Below, piece after piece: positions 34,280 to 45,462 of a stretch of 64,000 nt of DNA. Within the stretch, counting starts at the first letter, position 1. Each line of letters begins with the position of its first letter. The DNA comes from Pelobates cultripes (lineage: Eukaryota > Chordata > Amphibia > Anura > Pelobatidae). Both the position numbers and the translations under genes were made by a program. Location: assembly GCA_933207985.1 (NCBI GenBank), contig OW240913.1, forward strand, positions 102,231,909 through 102,295,908, given 5' to 3'. Under the pieces are notes generated by a model that searched no databases, had not been told where the DNA came from, and saw only the letters and a list, made by a program, of their open reading frames with translations.

Positions 34280-36328
34280 CTGAGACCTGTTATATTTTCT
34301 GTTGATGTGATATGAGTCAAATCCAGTGACACAACAACCTACTGGCATGCTGAGATAAAGTAGTCAAATGGCAAGTTATGCCGGATTTTCTTTTTTTAAA
34401 ACTTTGCGCAAATCGAGAAAGGATTTTTTTTTTTAATTGACCCATGAGGATGAGAGTACTTGACCTAGACATGCCACCATCACGATGAACACTCAGTACT
34501 CTGGTCTGCTATTAGATCTTGTCATATGTCTTCTGTATTGTGTTACTACACATTGTAAATGAATGAACTTTTGGAAGACTGCCAGGATTGGAACGGTGCC
34601 TGTTCCTAGGCCAATTAGATTACTGAGTTCTACCTTTTCTTTCTATATTAAATGTGTATTTAGGTGTTTTGACAAGCTTATGTTTGTTTGTTGATTACAA
34701 AGTGTTACCATGATATTTGTACACACCAGGACGGTTTTATTCTGTTTGTGATGTTAAATTCTCTTATCACCGACAGCTTAACATATTAAAAATGCATGAG
34801 AAGTGTTAGAGGAATCTCTTGATATGGATAGAAGCCGCAGGACTCACACAGACAGATGGTATGTGAGCGAAAGGCTCTGCTCATGAAAATTTAACAAGGT
34901 TTCAGTAGATCCCGGTCATGCAGCTCTGTCCCACATCAGCCCAATTAAAAAAGTAACTAAATCATCTGGCTGTCCACATTTGATGAGTGATGAGTCCTCT
35001 GACCATTTATCTAGGACATATTACGAGTATATTAAAAAAATAAATCAGGAGAATGTATTAATTGCTATTTTATGTGCTCAATACTTTGATGTTATATTAT
35101 GTATGCATAGATCATTATTCAAACCTGCAAGTCAGAGGCTTAAATAATTGCCTGAAGAAAATAATTCAATTTTTAATTAATCTCCACACCTGTGACTCGG
35201 AAATCAAGGGACCCAGATGAAAGAGGGGCATTTGGTGTACTTTAACCTTTTACAACCATCACAAACTGTACAAAATCTTAATGAGATACCTAGTATGGTG
35301 TATTCCCTAAATTGGGAAATGTGGAGAACTGACAAGGGGATTGCCCATATTTTTGCCCTTACAGCTGAAAGAGAACATTCTTCTTCTCAGACCTGTTTGA
35401 CCTAGTTTGGCCATTTAACTTGCCAATTCCTCATTATTGCTGGTTTAATGAATTGACCCCAAGTAGGGAGTAGTTAAAGCAAGTATCAATGTCCGTATGC
35501 TATATATGAGTAGAGGTGGCTGTTTCTATTTTGTGAAGTCAGGTATTTTGGCTTCTATAATTTGACACAGGAGAATGTATGTTTTTTTTTTTTTTTTTTA
35601 CCATTCTATCTATTGTTTTCATTGTTATTTTAGCACCCAACAATGTCTAGCACCATTAGTATAACATTTAATGAAGATATCATATCACACATAACCCAAA
35701 TATATCTGTTTTTTTTATATAATATATCTGTCCTTTTTTAGACAGAGTTCTGGTCATTGTCTTGACATCCAGAAGTCATATTAGCTAAAATCAAAAAGGC
35801 TGCAGTCATGTGAGCTGCCAGAATATATTATCATGAATATCTAATTATCCAGATATCATTATATTGAACTGGTAGAGCTTTTATGGCTTAGCAATGATTT
35901 AAATGTCAACTAGTCAATGATATATGAGTTTGAGATTCTAACCCTGCAGGAGTGAGCAGGTAATCCCAGTGCTTATATTTTCTACAGCACAGGTAATTTA
36001 ACTCTGGCCAGAGGACTATATTGGGCTTCACCTACTGTACTTTATTTTGAGATAAAATAAGATATAACAAGAGAAAAATTTATTTGTCTGGACCTAGAAA
36101 TTATATCTTAAAGGGACGAGCTAAGGAACACTGATGAACATTATAGATTGAACGTTATTGATTCATCCTAAAAGTGTATCTCAGCATTATATTAGGATTC
36201 AAGTACCAAGTCTAAAGAACACAAATGTGCAACATGTTGATATATACATGCACCTTGTAATGTGCTATAGAAATGACATATAACCAAAATGTATTGTGTG
36301 CCATGACACAAACATGGACACCGTGGTT
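34280..36328. other. SLC7A14 intron, no other feature seen
   Basis: AT-rich intronic sequence with poly-T runs (near 34422 and 35580). No recognisable repeat or coding sequence. Confidence 0.45.
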
Positions 36329-36473
36329 CATGCTTCCCCAAATTCCGGCCCTCCAGATGTTGCTGAACTACAACTTCCTTGATTCTCAACCTATCTATTT
36401 CATTCATAGAATCAATGGAGTTGTAGTTCAGCAACATCTAGAGGGCCGGAGCTTGGGGAAGCCTGCCGTGGTT
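36321..36473. mobile_element. hAT MITE with CCGTGGTT target duplication
   Basis: Element 36329-36465 (137 bp) has inverted ends CATGCTTCCCCAAATTCCGG and, inverted, CAGGCTTCCCCAAGCTCCGG. Inside are GATGTTGCTGAACTACAACT arms. Flanking 8-bp copies CCGTGGTT lie at 36321-36328 and 36466-36473. It is related in layout to the 25955 element. Confidence 0.9.
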
Positions 36474-36554
36474 AAACCAAACATAATTCAAATAAAAAAA
36501 CTGGTGGTTTTGCAATATTAATGCATAGTGGTAATTACTTAAAAAATGTGAAAA

Positions 36555-37350
36555 TGTGGGGGCGGGGCTTGCACCGCATGGCTTCCAGACACACTATGTG
36601 AGAGCTCTCTACTCAAATCTGCTAATTTGCAAGCTAACTCGTGTTTGCTCTTACACTTTGGATAATCTAAGGATTACCTACTGCCAGAACCTAACAGGGT
36701 GCACTCGAGAGGTTCCACTACAAGCCTGACTTTGTCTTTGGCAGAAAACCAGTGAGGCCTAGCCGTCTTATCGGGCAAGAGAGGCAGCTGCTCTCACATC
36801 CTGAGCAGCATCGGATTACCTAACAGACTTACCTCGCAGGCCCCAACTATCCCTCCCCCCTGGACCGGTGGGGGTTTTCCTTGTCCCCACTGGCTCGACC
36901 ATTTACTCATGCAGACGCCAGACGACAGCTACTGCACTAGCTGGGACATCCTAAAATGGCGACCACGTTCTCAACTCCTGAGCATGAGACTCCTGCATGG
37001 CTCTGTAGAGTACTCATTGAGGAAGCTGGAAGAAATATTCAACCACTTCTGGGTGGCCATTGAGGCTCGCATTGGGCCTGCATCCTCTCAACAATAAGTG
37101 AAGAGCTGGGTGGCAGGAGGCCGGAGGATGAGTGGGGTACCCTCAGGTATTGCCTGTACACAGCCACAAGTATCAGCCCATCTGGGCGGAGGGCAGCTAG
37201 GGGAGAGACCCCGCTTCATCCAAGCCTGGAGCTGGAGGGGCGATCCGACTCACTCTTGTCTTGCTGCATACCCTGCTGACCTTCCTGCACTTTCTTTCAG
37301 TCACCCAAACCAGGGAAATGGTTAAGCAAGATTTCATTGCCCTGTGCTGT
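36555..37350 (+). mobile_element. Possible LINE (L1/Tx1-like) 5' fragment
   Basis: GC-richer than its surroundings and starting GGGGGCGGGGCTTGCACCGC. It has a TAAAATGGCGACC motif at about 36951 and a short frame ending LRKLEEIFNHFWVAIEAR (36909-37097), then a second frame at 37098-37325. The GC-rich 5' region, ATGGCG motif and alpha-helical start recall 5' ends of vertebrate L1-like elements. I could not match it firmly, and no RT follows. Confidence 0.3.
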
Positions 37351-37727
37351 TTACCTCACCTATCCAGGGGTTTCCCTTTTGCTAGCTGTTAATTCTTCAA
37401 ATTTGTGCCTCTGATTGTCCAGCATTGCAATACCTTTTATTTAGGCTTTGATTTGTTTGAACACGCACATTGCATGACACTCCACAGTTATTGGAGTCTA
37501 ACACCAGTGTTTTTTTCCTTTTATTGTCTCATTTTACTGTCTAACATTGTTCACCCTCTATAATCTTCTTGAGATGGACTGACCCACTAACTAAAATATG
37601 TAAAGATTTAGATTAAATCCATTGTATATTCTGTAGTTCAGTTCCCTGTATAATCATACAGGGTCCAGTCAAAGTGTAACTTTTAAGAATACAAGTAAAT
37701 TCAAATTGAATTTTAAAAAAATAGTTA

Positions 37728-38583
37728 GAAACATAGAATGTGATGGCAGATAAGAATCATTCGGCCCATCTGGTCTGCCCAATTTAAAAAAAAAAAATAC
37801 TTTGATTTGTCCCTAGCCTTATCTTATAGTTAGGATAGCCTTATGCCTATCCCACACATGGTTAAACTCCTTTACTGTGTTAACCTCTACCACTTCAGCT
37901 GGAAGGCTATTCCATACGTCCACTATCCCCTCTGTAAAGTAATACCTCCGAGTATTATTTTTAACCCTTTGCCCGTCTAATTTAAGACTATGTCCTCTTG
38001 TGGTAGTTTTTCTTCTTTTAAATATAGTCTCTTCCTTTACTGTGTTGATTCCCTTTAAGTATTTACATGTTTCTATCATACCCCCCCCCATCTTGTCTTT
38101 CCTCCAAGCTATACATGTTAAGTTCCTTTAACTTTTCCTGGTAAGTTTTATCCTGCAATCCATGAACCAGTTTAGTAGCCCTTCTCTGAACTCTCTCTAA
38201 AGTATCAATATCCTTCTGGATACGGTCTCCAGTACTGCGTACAATACTCCAAGTGAGGTCTCACCAGTGTTCACTTCCCTCTTTCTACTGCTAATACCTC
38301 TCCCTATACAACCAAGCATTCTGCTAGCATTTCCTGCTGCTCGATTACATTGTCTGCCTAACTCTAAGTCATCAGAAATAATCACCCATAAATCCCTTTC
38401 CTCAGATGTGGAGGTTAGGACTCTATCAAATATTCTGTACTTTGCCCTTGGGTTTTTACGTCCAAGATGCATTATCTTGCACTTATCCACATTAAATGTC
38501 AGTTGGAACAATTCTGACCATTTTTCTAGTTTAAATCCTAAATCATTTGGCTTATCCCTCCTGGAACATCAACCCTGTTACAT
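37728..38583 (-). mobile_element. CR1 LINE, copy 3: 5'-truncated, older, inverted
   Basis: On the minus strand it begins at the RT motif C neighbourhood (TATGTAACAGGGTTGATGTT near 38580). It encodes LTFNVDKCKIMHLGRKNPRA, a region matching CNRAAGNASRMLGCIGRGIS, and the C-terminal KGINTVKEETIFKRRKTTT...KAILTIR, and ends with the GGCCGAATGATTCTTATCTG and TTCTATG tail at about 37728. Frameshifts and substitutions are more numerous than in copies 1 and 2, so it is an older insertion. Confidence 0.9.
38197..38511 (-). pseudogene. CR1 ORF2 C-terminal fragment (copy 3)
   Basis: Reads LTFNVDKCKIMHLGRKNPRA and RVLTSTSEERDLWVIISDDL, then GRQCNRAAGNASRMLGCIGR, before shifting frame. The remaining C-terminus is in another frame at 37819-38091. 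It lies after the catalytic RT motifs, so has no enzyme function. Confidence 0.85.
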
Positions 38584-38884
38584 AATTTTTCCAATTTGGC
38601 TATTTTTTTCTATAAATTGTAATTATGCTTGTATTACATAAAATTCACAACAACACACTTGTGAATAATCCCATCAGTCACCCAATGAGACATGATGTTA
38701 ACATAATAATCCCTGAGGACCTATACAAACATTGGAACCTGAAATACAACCTGCCTGCAGCCTTCATTCCTAGTTCTCTAGCAGGACAATCTATGCCACT
38801 CATTTTCTCCCCATTTTAGCTTCCATCATCACTGTATATTATCATTTATCTCTTTTTAATTTTACCATAAAATCAGCAACTTAC

Positions 38885-39762
38885 CAACAAAACACCAGAC
38901 AGCAAACCGGATCCAGGTAATGGATGACAATTTCAGCATGAGATATGTATTTACCAGCATGGCAAATGCAGGCACAAATGGGACACATGGTGCCATATAA
39001 GGCAGTTTTTTTGGGTTCTCTGGTTGTTGTAGGATTACAAAGACCAAGGCAATGATCAGCAGTACCATCAATACAACTATTAAAACTGCCCACCACACTT
39101 GATCATACACATAGTCTGCACCAAATATAATAAAAGAGCAGAAGATAAAGACCAAGACAAATAGAAGCATAACACAAATGGTGACTGTACGACCAGTAGC
39201 AACAGTTGGGCGGTCCATTTTTCCAGGTAATCCAAGGCGAATCCTCAATGTATAATAACGTGGACCTATAAGTTTCTTCAGCTTAATAAGATAGATGTTT
39301 TCAGATCCATCAGCTTCAATTCCTGATGTCATATCAACTGTTCCATAATTTGGATGGTTTACATTGTAATTCGACTTATCTGATTTACCAATTAGCATTT
39401 CATTGTCTCCAAGAGAAGGCAGATTCTTTGCACCACATGTGTTTGTAGCTGGACTTGAAAATTCTTCTCCATCACTCATCGGTGAACATGCCTCCTTCTC
39501 ACAGTCTGCAAGGATTCCTTCCTTCTTCTTGGTGTGTTCTTCGGAGAGAAACTTGACAAATCCATCAATGTCACTCTCAGGCTGATAACGCAATAATAAT
39601 ACACAAACTGAGACCAGAGTGTATGCTAACAAAGTGCCAATTGACATCATTTCAATCAGGTCCTGAAGACTGACCAAAAGAGACAGGAGAGCGGCAAGGA
39701 ATCCAGAGACAATGCAAGCCACTACTGGAGTTTCGGTATAGGAACTGACGTGGGACAAAAAC
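38885..39762 (-). CDS. slc7a14: SLC7A14 large internal exon: TMs and central loop
   Basis: An 878-nt exon between acceptor ...CATAG (39763-39767) and donor GTAAGT (starting 38884). It encodes 292 whole codons plus one split base at each end. In order: SHVSSYTETPVVACIVSG and LIEMMSIGTLLAYTLVSVCVLL, two helices near the C-terminal half of the transporter core; a long hydrophilic loop with ESDIDGFVKFLSEEHTKKK, a cysteine pair (CEKEAC), GEEFSSPATNTCGAKNLPS and NYNVNHPNYGTVDM; then three or four further helices (VTICVMLLFVLVFIFCSF, WWAVLIVVLMVLLIIALVF, PFVPAFAMLVNTYLMLKL, WIRFAVWCFVG). The large loop and cytosolic acidic motif distinguish SLC7A14 from CAT1-4. The first codon is split with the previous exon (AG|G, Arg). 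No stop or frameshift seen. Confidence 0.97.
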
Positions 39763-39911
39763 CTATGAACACAAACGGATACCTTTATCAGTTGGAGAAT
39801 ACACTGTTACATTACATGAGCAACACATTTATTCTATAGTATTTAGTATGCAGGCAGGTTATAAATGCATATAAGTTACTATATAATGGTAATAAAATGT
39901 GCTATACCAAC

Positions 39912-40120
39912 CTGAATAAAAGCCCATCACCAGCCATTGCGTAAATTACTCTGGGCATTGGAAACAGTGATCCAAAAAGGCTGACAGTGAGACCTGCCAC
40001 AGATCCAATGGCTACAATAAACTTTGCGGTGTAAAAGCCATGAGCTACAAACATCTCCATTAGAGGTGATTCTGTATCAATCATATTGTATGGCACCATC
40101 AACGTTAATATAACGCTTAC
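39912..40120 (-). CDS. slc7a14: SLC7A14 internal exon ([11 protein letters not shown]...GDGLLFR)
   Basis: A 209-nt exon: acceptor CCTTTTAG at 40121-40128, donor GTTGGT starting at 39911. It starts in phase 0 ([11 protein letters not shown]) and ends with AG, which joins G of the next exon to make Arg. It encodes [22 protein letters not shown], then [35 protein letters not shown], an APC-superfamily block conserved in cationic amino acid transporters (the SLFPMPR..YAMA.DGLLF motif). The donor GTTGGT is weaker than consensus but the reading frame and homology support it. Confidence 0.95.
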
Positions 40121-40375
40121 CTAAAAGGACAACAAAGTTATTGTTGGTCACTATTTCCAGCAAGGACAGAGCATGTATTGATCACCAATATTCTGCTATT
40201 GATTGAAGGTTTATGATGTACCTTTAAATGGGCTGGAGTTGTAACCCATATTGAAATACAATATATAGATGATGCACTCAAATAAAGTAAAACTATCAAC
40301 AAAATAGAATTAAAATAAATAAATAAATATATATAAATAAATACATCTTTTGAAGTCCCTACATTTGCTGCAATA

Positions 40376-40492
40376 GGCATTGCTCAGATCAGGAAATTGT
40401 TAAAGATCTTTTAGCCAGTCACATTGCTCCCAGCAGGGGAGCAATGTGACTGGCTAAAAGATTTTTAACAATTTCCTGATCCGAGCAATGCC
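40376..40492. mobile_element. 117-bp palindromic MITE flanked by TA
   Basis: GGCATTGCTCAGATCAGGAA, the following AATTGTTAAAGATC and TTTTAGCCAGTCACATTGCT pair almost perfectly with the right arm (arms ~56 bp, only a few mismatches, loop of a few bases). TA dinucleotides border both ends (40374-40375, 40493-40494), suggesting a Tc1/mariner-type MITE. It lies in an SLC7A14 intron, 254 bp 5' of exon 39912-40120. Confidence 0.82.
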
Positions 40493-40494
40493 TA

Positions 40495-40564
40495 TGCTGT
40501 TCAGTTCTGCCAGCAGTTTCATCGATGTATGCTGTTCAGTTCTGCCAGCAGTTTCATTGATGAT
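40495..40564 (+). repeat. 35-bp tandem duplication next to the palindrome
   Basis: TGCTGTTCAGTTCTGCCAGC followed by AGTTTCATCGATGTA occurs twice in direct succession (40495-40529, 40530-40564), differing at the 3' end (CGATGTA/TGATGAT). Confidence 0.9.
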
Positions 40565-41127
40565 AGAACATAAATGAAACTGCTGCACAAGCTAATGAAT
40601 AACCTTACTGGGTGGTGGGAGCAAATTATTTTATATTGTGCTGAGCATGAATAGCAGCACGATGTTGAATACTACAAGTCACATGAACCAAATGAATGAG
40701 AGGAGTGAGAACTGCAACATGGAAGTTCTCAAAGTCTGGAGATATCAGTAACCAGCACTATGGTCTTCCCAAACACAAAGAGTCAATGGGACTCACTAGA
40801 ATGAGGTTACCATCAACACAAGGGGTATTTAGGTGTAATCTGTGTAACCTCTAATACATTTATCTCAGATGCTGTCTGCAACTTCTCCCACAGAGATATG
40901 AAAAAAATAACACATGCATGAAAGGTAATAGATTTAATTACAGAAAGTGATAAAACATATAAAAAATATGTGTATATTGATAGTGAAGCGGTGACCCTGT
41001 GAGAAGCTATTCAAATATTCATCTCATGTAGAATAGTTGTCCCATATTTTAGTTTCATATATATTTATTTATGCATGATTAGTGACAGGAGGCTCACCTA
41101 TAAGAAAGTATATCGAGTAATACTTAC

Positions 41128-41274
41128 AGATACATATGCTGTTAAACACGTGATCAGGGAAGCAGTGATTGCATACGGGATTGACGTGTTCGGGCTTTTT
41201 GCTTCTTCTCCTGTGGTTGCAATGATATCAAATCCAATAAAGGCATAAAAGCAAGTCGCTGCGCCTTTCAATAC
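41128..41274 (-). CDS. slc7a14: SLC7A14 internal exon with conserved GFDxIATTGEE motif
   Basis: A 147-nt, 49-codon exon in phase 0 at both ends (acceptor TTCACAG at 41275-41281, donor GTAAGT starting 41127). It encodes [20 protein letters not shown], then [16 protein letters not shown] and a helix ending LTAYVS. The GFD-x-I-A-T-T-x-EE-x-x-NP-like block is a signature of SLC7/APC transporters, lying in the unwound helix region that lines the substrate site. A Ser replaces the usual Asn before Pro (KSPN). Flanking junctions agree in phase with exons at 39912-40120 and 58402-58619. Confidence 0.95.
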
Positions 41275-41405
41275 CTGTGAATACAGTCATGAATGGCATG
41301 TAAGAAATTACTTTATACACAAATAAGACTCATTTTCATATTTAGGGCTATCTATTACTACTAGAGTTTGTACATAAAACACAACAATAGAACTGTAACA
41401 ATCAA

Positions 41406-41778
41406 AGGGATACTAAAGTGGCAGGAATACAACGCAGTATTCCTGGCACTATAGCTACCTCTACCTCCCTTCCCTCACCCCTCCGCAGTGGTGAATAAAT
41501 CATTTAAAGGGTTAAAAACCCTTTTGTAACTTACCTGATCCAATGCAGAGCGTGAGGACGTCCAGCGTCAGTTAGCGGACCAAAAGTCGGGTAACATTCC
41601 AGAAGCGCCTCTTGTGGCTGTATGGTAGACAGCCACTGGAGGCAGACTAAGTACTGCAATATAAACATTTCTCTAAAACTGCAATGTGTTGCATTGCAGC
41701 ACTTAGTGCAATAGAAACACTGTATCCAGACCACTTCAATGAACTAAAGTGGTCTGGATGCCTATAGTGTCCCTTTAT
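41406..41778. mobile_element. TTAA-family element
   Basis: Left AAAGGGATACTAAAGTGGCAGG and right GGTCTGGATGCCTATAGTGT then CCCTTTATAA resemble family ends. Secondary arms GTATTCCTGGCACTATAG and ACCACTTCAATGAACTAAAGTGGT are present, and interior GCGTGAGGACGTCCAGCG is shared with 15395. TTAA borders are decayed. Confidence 0.65.
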
Positions 41779-41949
41779 AAAAAACTGATTAATAAAACAG
41801 AATTGCCTTGCTTTCCTACACAGTCAAAACCATACACAGATCCAACAGGAAGTTTAAAAGTTCAGTGATAAATCTCACCATTACTAACCAGGCCGGACTG
41901 GCCATTGGGCACACCGGGCAAATGCCCGGACTTATCGCGGGCGGCTCCC

Positions 41950-42255
41950 TTCCTATGGAATAGCCTTCCTACCACCATCAGACTCTCCCCTAGTCTTCAA
42001 TCATTTAAGAAGTGCCCTAAAACCCATCTCTTTAGGAAACCTTATGGCCTTCCAGAGTAACCTCTACCTCACATACCTGTCTCTTGCTCTCTCCTAAAGG
42101 GTAGCACTTTACTCTCTCCTTCAGCCCTGCTTCACTCCCACCTTATTTGACTGCTATTCCTGTCATAATGTGTTTTATATCCCAGCTCCTGAAGACTGTA
42201 AGCTCGATTGAGCAGGGTCCTCCTCAACCTATCATTCCTGTAAGTTTTCTTATAA
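41950..42255 (+). pseudogene. LINE ORF2 C-terminal tail fragment
   Basis: One frame reads LWNSLPTTIRLSPSLQSFKK, then CPKTHLFRKPYGLPE and TAA at about 42060. The LWNSLP ... SLQSFKK ... KTHLF signature closes the ORF2 of many vertebrate non-LTR retrotransposons. It is followed by AGACTGTAAGCTCGATTGAG-type 3' sequence common in amphibian repeats. Only the tail is present, carried inside the hAT element. Confidence 0.65.
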
Positions 42256-42269
42256 TTGTCCTATTTTTA

Positions 42270-42735
42270 GGTAAAGGAACACTATAGGGTCAGGAACACA
42301 ACCATGTATTTCTGACCCTATAGTGCTAAAAACCACAATTTAGGTGGCTTGCCCCCCCCCCCTTAGCCCCCTTAAAAGCAATTAAAACTCACCTTATTTC
42401 CGCCGGCACTAGCTCCGCACCCTTGGTGACATTACCAGAATTGACGATTTTTAGCCAATCCAATGCTTTCCCATGGGGTGAGCATTGGATTGGCTGATAT
42501 CGGCAAGGGGACGGGCCAAACACATTTTAGCCAATCAGCACCTCCTCATAGAGATGCATTGAATCAATGCATCTCTATGAGGAAAATTCAGCATCCCCAA
42601 TCGTGGAGAATTGCTACTGTGCAGCACTGAGCCAGGAAGCCCCTCCATTGGCCATCTGAGGAGTGGCCACTTGGAGGTGTTCTTAGGGGCAATGTAAACA
42701 CTGCCTTTTCTCTGAAAAGGCAGTGTTTGCCTGAA
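42270..42735 (+). mobile_element. TTAA-family element nested in hAT
   Basis: AAAGGAACACTATAGGGTCAGG with its internal inverted partner CTGACCCTATAGTGCTAAAA, then the family interior ACTCACCTTATTTCCGCC, GCATCTCTATGAGG and CACTGCCTTTTCTCTGAAAAGGCAGTGTT split below 20 bases by a loop. The right terminus is missing. Confidence 0.65.
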
Positions 42736-44068
42736 AATGCCTGAAGGCAATGATTATGTCCTGGTATCCCACTTATGGACACAAGTTTCTAGCAAACACA
42801 ACGCAAGCATGTTATTAAATTTGCTTGCACTGTGCAGAACAAATACAGACCTCATGATCTGCCCTGGAAGAGCATTGAACCAACATGCTCACTTTGAGAT
42901 GGGGAGTGCTTGTTATTGGGGATGACAAAATACATCCTATCTGGCCCCGCCCCCTTTACAGTGGGCCGCTGTGATTAAAAAATGCAGGGCCAAATTTTTT
43001 TCCCAGTCCGGCCCTGTTACTAACTGCTGTTAACCTGTTACTGTCAGGCCTCTTACAATAATTTTTTAGCACAATGTTTGATTTAGGATGTTTTAAGAAG
43101 TGCAGTCTGGTATCTTCTTTATTTGGACAATAATGTAAAATTCCAAAGAAAAATGTGAAAATGATGAGGTATTTATATCTCTTTTAGTCAAACAAAATAG
43201 ATGCTCCTCGGCAGGAACAATAGCTGTCTGCCATGTGAGTCATAACACGTGGAACAGGAAGAGCTGCAATGGTAATATTTGACCTTGGCAGAACATCGTA
43301 GCATCTGTACTGGACAGCAGCTGCAGTGCGAAAGTTTAGACATCCTTGCTTTAGAAGTTGCATCAAGGTCAAGGTTATACCAGGCAAGCTGTTTTCCCTG
43401 CAATGATTTCCTGTGTACCGAATATATCATTCATAAAGTATAAACATATCTGGTGCATTATAAAGAGCATATTTATGTTTTGCCATTTAAAAAAAATTGT
43501 ATTTCTCATTTGATTATACTCGAAAATGTAGGTCAGTTTGAGCTACGTGCACAGAACTAATAACTCCTACATTTGGAAATAACAATTTACAGTTAATTTG
43601 CATAAAATAAGCAGAAATTAAACTTGTAATGAAACATTTCTGCTTCCACCATGCCAGTTGAAATTAAAGGGAATTCTCCATAATTAGTATGTGTTTGATT
43701 GCAGTTTGCATTTTGTACCATAATATCATTGGCAGAGTGTTTTACTTTGTGACTGAAAAATGCTGGCTTGCTTTGTGGCTGCTGCATGCTGTTTGTAACT
43801 GTTTGTTGGGGTATTTTTCTTCATTTTTTCTTTTTCTTTCCATAACCTTTGATTGGCAGCAGTTACAGCACAAGGATAAATGGATGTGTGACTCCTTTTT
43901 TCTACATCAGTAGTTCCTAACCAAGGCCGGCACGTCCATAAGGCAGGCGGCACAAGTGGCCGCCTTAGGGCGCACCAGCCCAGGGGGTGCTAGATTAGAG
44001 TGACAGCGCTCCCTACTGCCAGTCACTCAGTGTAGAACGGCTGAGCAGAGCAGACCACGTGGTACAGG

Positions 44069-44149
44069 AGGATCTGTTTCCTGTACCCGGACAGACTGAC
44101 TGGAAGTGCTCTCTCCTGTCAGTCCACCTGGGTACAGGAAACAGATCCT
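44069..44149. repeat. Hairpin: AGGATCTGTTTCCTGTACC inverted repeat
   Basis: AGGATCTGTTTCCTGTACCC and GGGTACAGGAAACAGATCCT are exact inverted complements at the outer ends. GACTGACTGG/CCTGTCAGTC-like pairing lies inside. It sits just before the purine-rich array. Confidence 0.85.
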
Positions 44150-44224
44150 ACTGTAATGCAGCTCCGCCCTGCCAACGCTACAAAGAGAGGTAGAAGACAC
44201 ACTGGGGATCAAGGGTGGAAGATA

Positions 44225-45215
44225 GAGGGCCACACTAGGAGGAAGGAACACTTTGGGACGGGGGGTGGGGAAGAACACTATGGTATGGGGGGATGGAGGG
44301 GAGAAAGAACACTATGGCATAGGGGAGGGAAAGAACACTATGGGACAGGGTAGGGGGAGAACACTATGGGACGGGGGGGAGAGAGGAACATTAAGGGGAG
44401 AGAGGAACATTAAGGTACAGGGATGGAAGGGAAAAGGAACACTGGGGTAGGGGGGGCCACTAAAAGAGGGGGAAGAGGAACACTAAGAGGGGGAGTCGGA
44501 GGAACAGGTGAATAGGGGGCACTAAGAGACAGGTAAGGGGGGGAAGGAATACTAAGGGACAGGGGAGGGAAGGGAATAGGAACACCAAGGGACAGGGAAG
44601 TGGGGGGAGGAGAGAGGAACACTAAGGGACAGGGAAGGAAGGGGAGAGGAACACTAAGGGACAGGGGAGGGAGGGGAGAGGAACATGAAGGGAGGGGAGA
44701 GGAACACTAAAGGACATGGAGGGAAAAGGACCACTAATGGACAGGAAGGGGAGAGGACCTTTAAGGGACAGGGAGGGGAGAGGACCCCTAATAGACATTG
44801 AGGGGAGGAGAGAGGAACATTAAGGGACATGGGGGTGAGAATGGCACATAGTGGAGTCTGAGGGGGGAGAAAGACACAAAGATGGACCTGGGGGTGCTAA
44901 AGATGCACATAGGGGCTGGGTATGAAAGAAACACACAGAAGGGCCTGGGGATGGCAATACAAAGGGGCTGGGGTTGAAAGAGACACAGAGGGGCTGGAGA
45001 AGAGGAAAAAGAGACACAGAGGGGCTGGGGGGAGATAGACGGGCTGGTGGTGAAAGAGAAACACACAAAGGAGCCGGAAAAAGAAAAAGACACAAAGGGG
45101 CTGGAGGGAGTAAAACACACAAAGGGGAGTTGTAAGAGATACACAAGGGAGGTGTAAGACACACAAAGGGGAAAAATAGGGGATAAGATACACTAAAGAG
45201 GTTGAGACATTTAAA
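44225..45215 (+). repeat. ~1-kb purine-rich minisatellite (GGAACACTAAGGGACAGGG)n
   Basis: Variable-length units built from GAACACTAAGGGACAGGG and GGAGGGGAGAGGAAC on the + strand, grading after 44820 into AAAGAGACACAGAGGGGCTGG units. The strand is overwhelmingly G and A. All open frames on the opposite strand are Pro/Ser/Phe/Cys-rich artefacts. Located in an SLC7A14 intron. Confidence 0.92.
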
Positions 45216-45325
45216 AAAGGGATAAGAAACAAAAGGCGGGTTAAGAGGCACACAGGTGAAGATGCTTTTGGGTGAGGGGGGGCGCCATAATCATCTTCAT
45301 CTGTGCACCCAAAAATCATTGCACC

Positions 45326-45417
45326 GGATGTAGGGGTTACCCAGTTGTGTCTAAGGTGTTTTTAGAAAAGAAAAAAAAAAAACACTTTGGACACAACAGG
45401 GTAATCCCTAAATCCTG
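45326..45417. repeat. Inverted repeat around an A-run
   Basis: GGATGTAGGGGTTACCCAGT plus TGTGTCTAAGGTGTTTTTA pairs imperfectly with AACACTTTGGACACAACAGG plus GTAATCCCTAAATCC. Looks like a small MITE. Confidence 0.7.
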
Positions 45418-45462
45418 GACTAGTAGGGGGAACTTGAGGATTGGGTTGGGAACCCTTGTTCT

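Larger units (their letters stand above)
41881..43024. mobile_element. Non-autonomous hAT element with nested insertions
   Basis: Element 41889-43016 begins CAGGCCGGACTGG and ends CCAGTCCGGCCCTG, inverted repeats bounded by identical TTACTAAC (41881-41888, 43017-43024). The 8-bp duplication and CAG ends indicate hAT. The 1.1-kb interior carries a LINE-like tail (41950-42255) and a TTAA element (42270-42735) instead of a transposase. It sits in the 17-kb SLC7A14 intron. Confidence 0.88.

Noticed and set aside
44027..45319. Several minus-strand open frames rich in Pro, Ser, Phe and Cys
   Set aside because: They are translations of the purine-rich minisatellite's complement; the pattern follows the DNA repeat and no domain is present.
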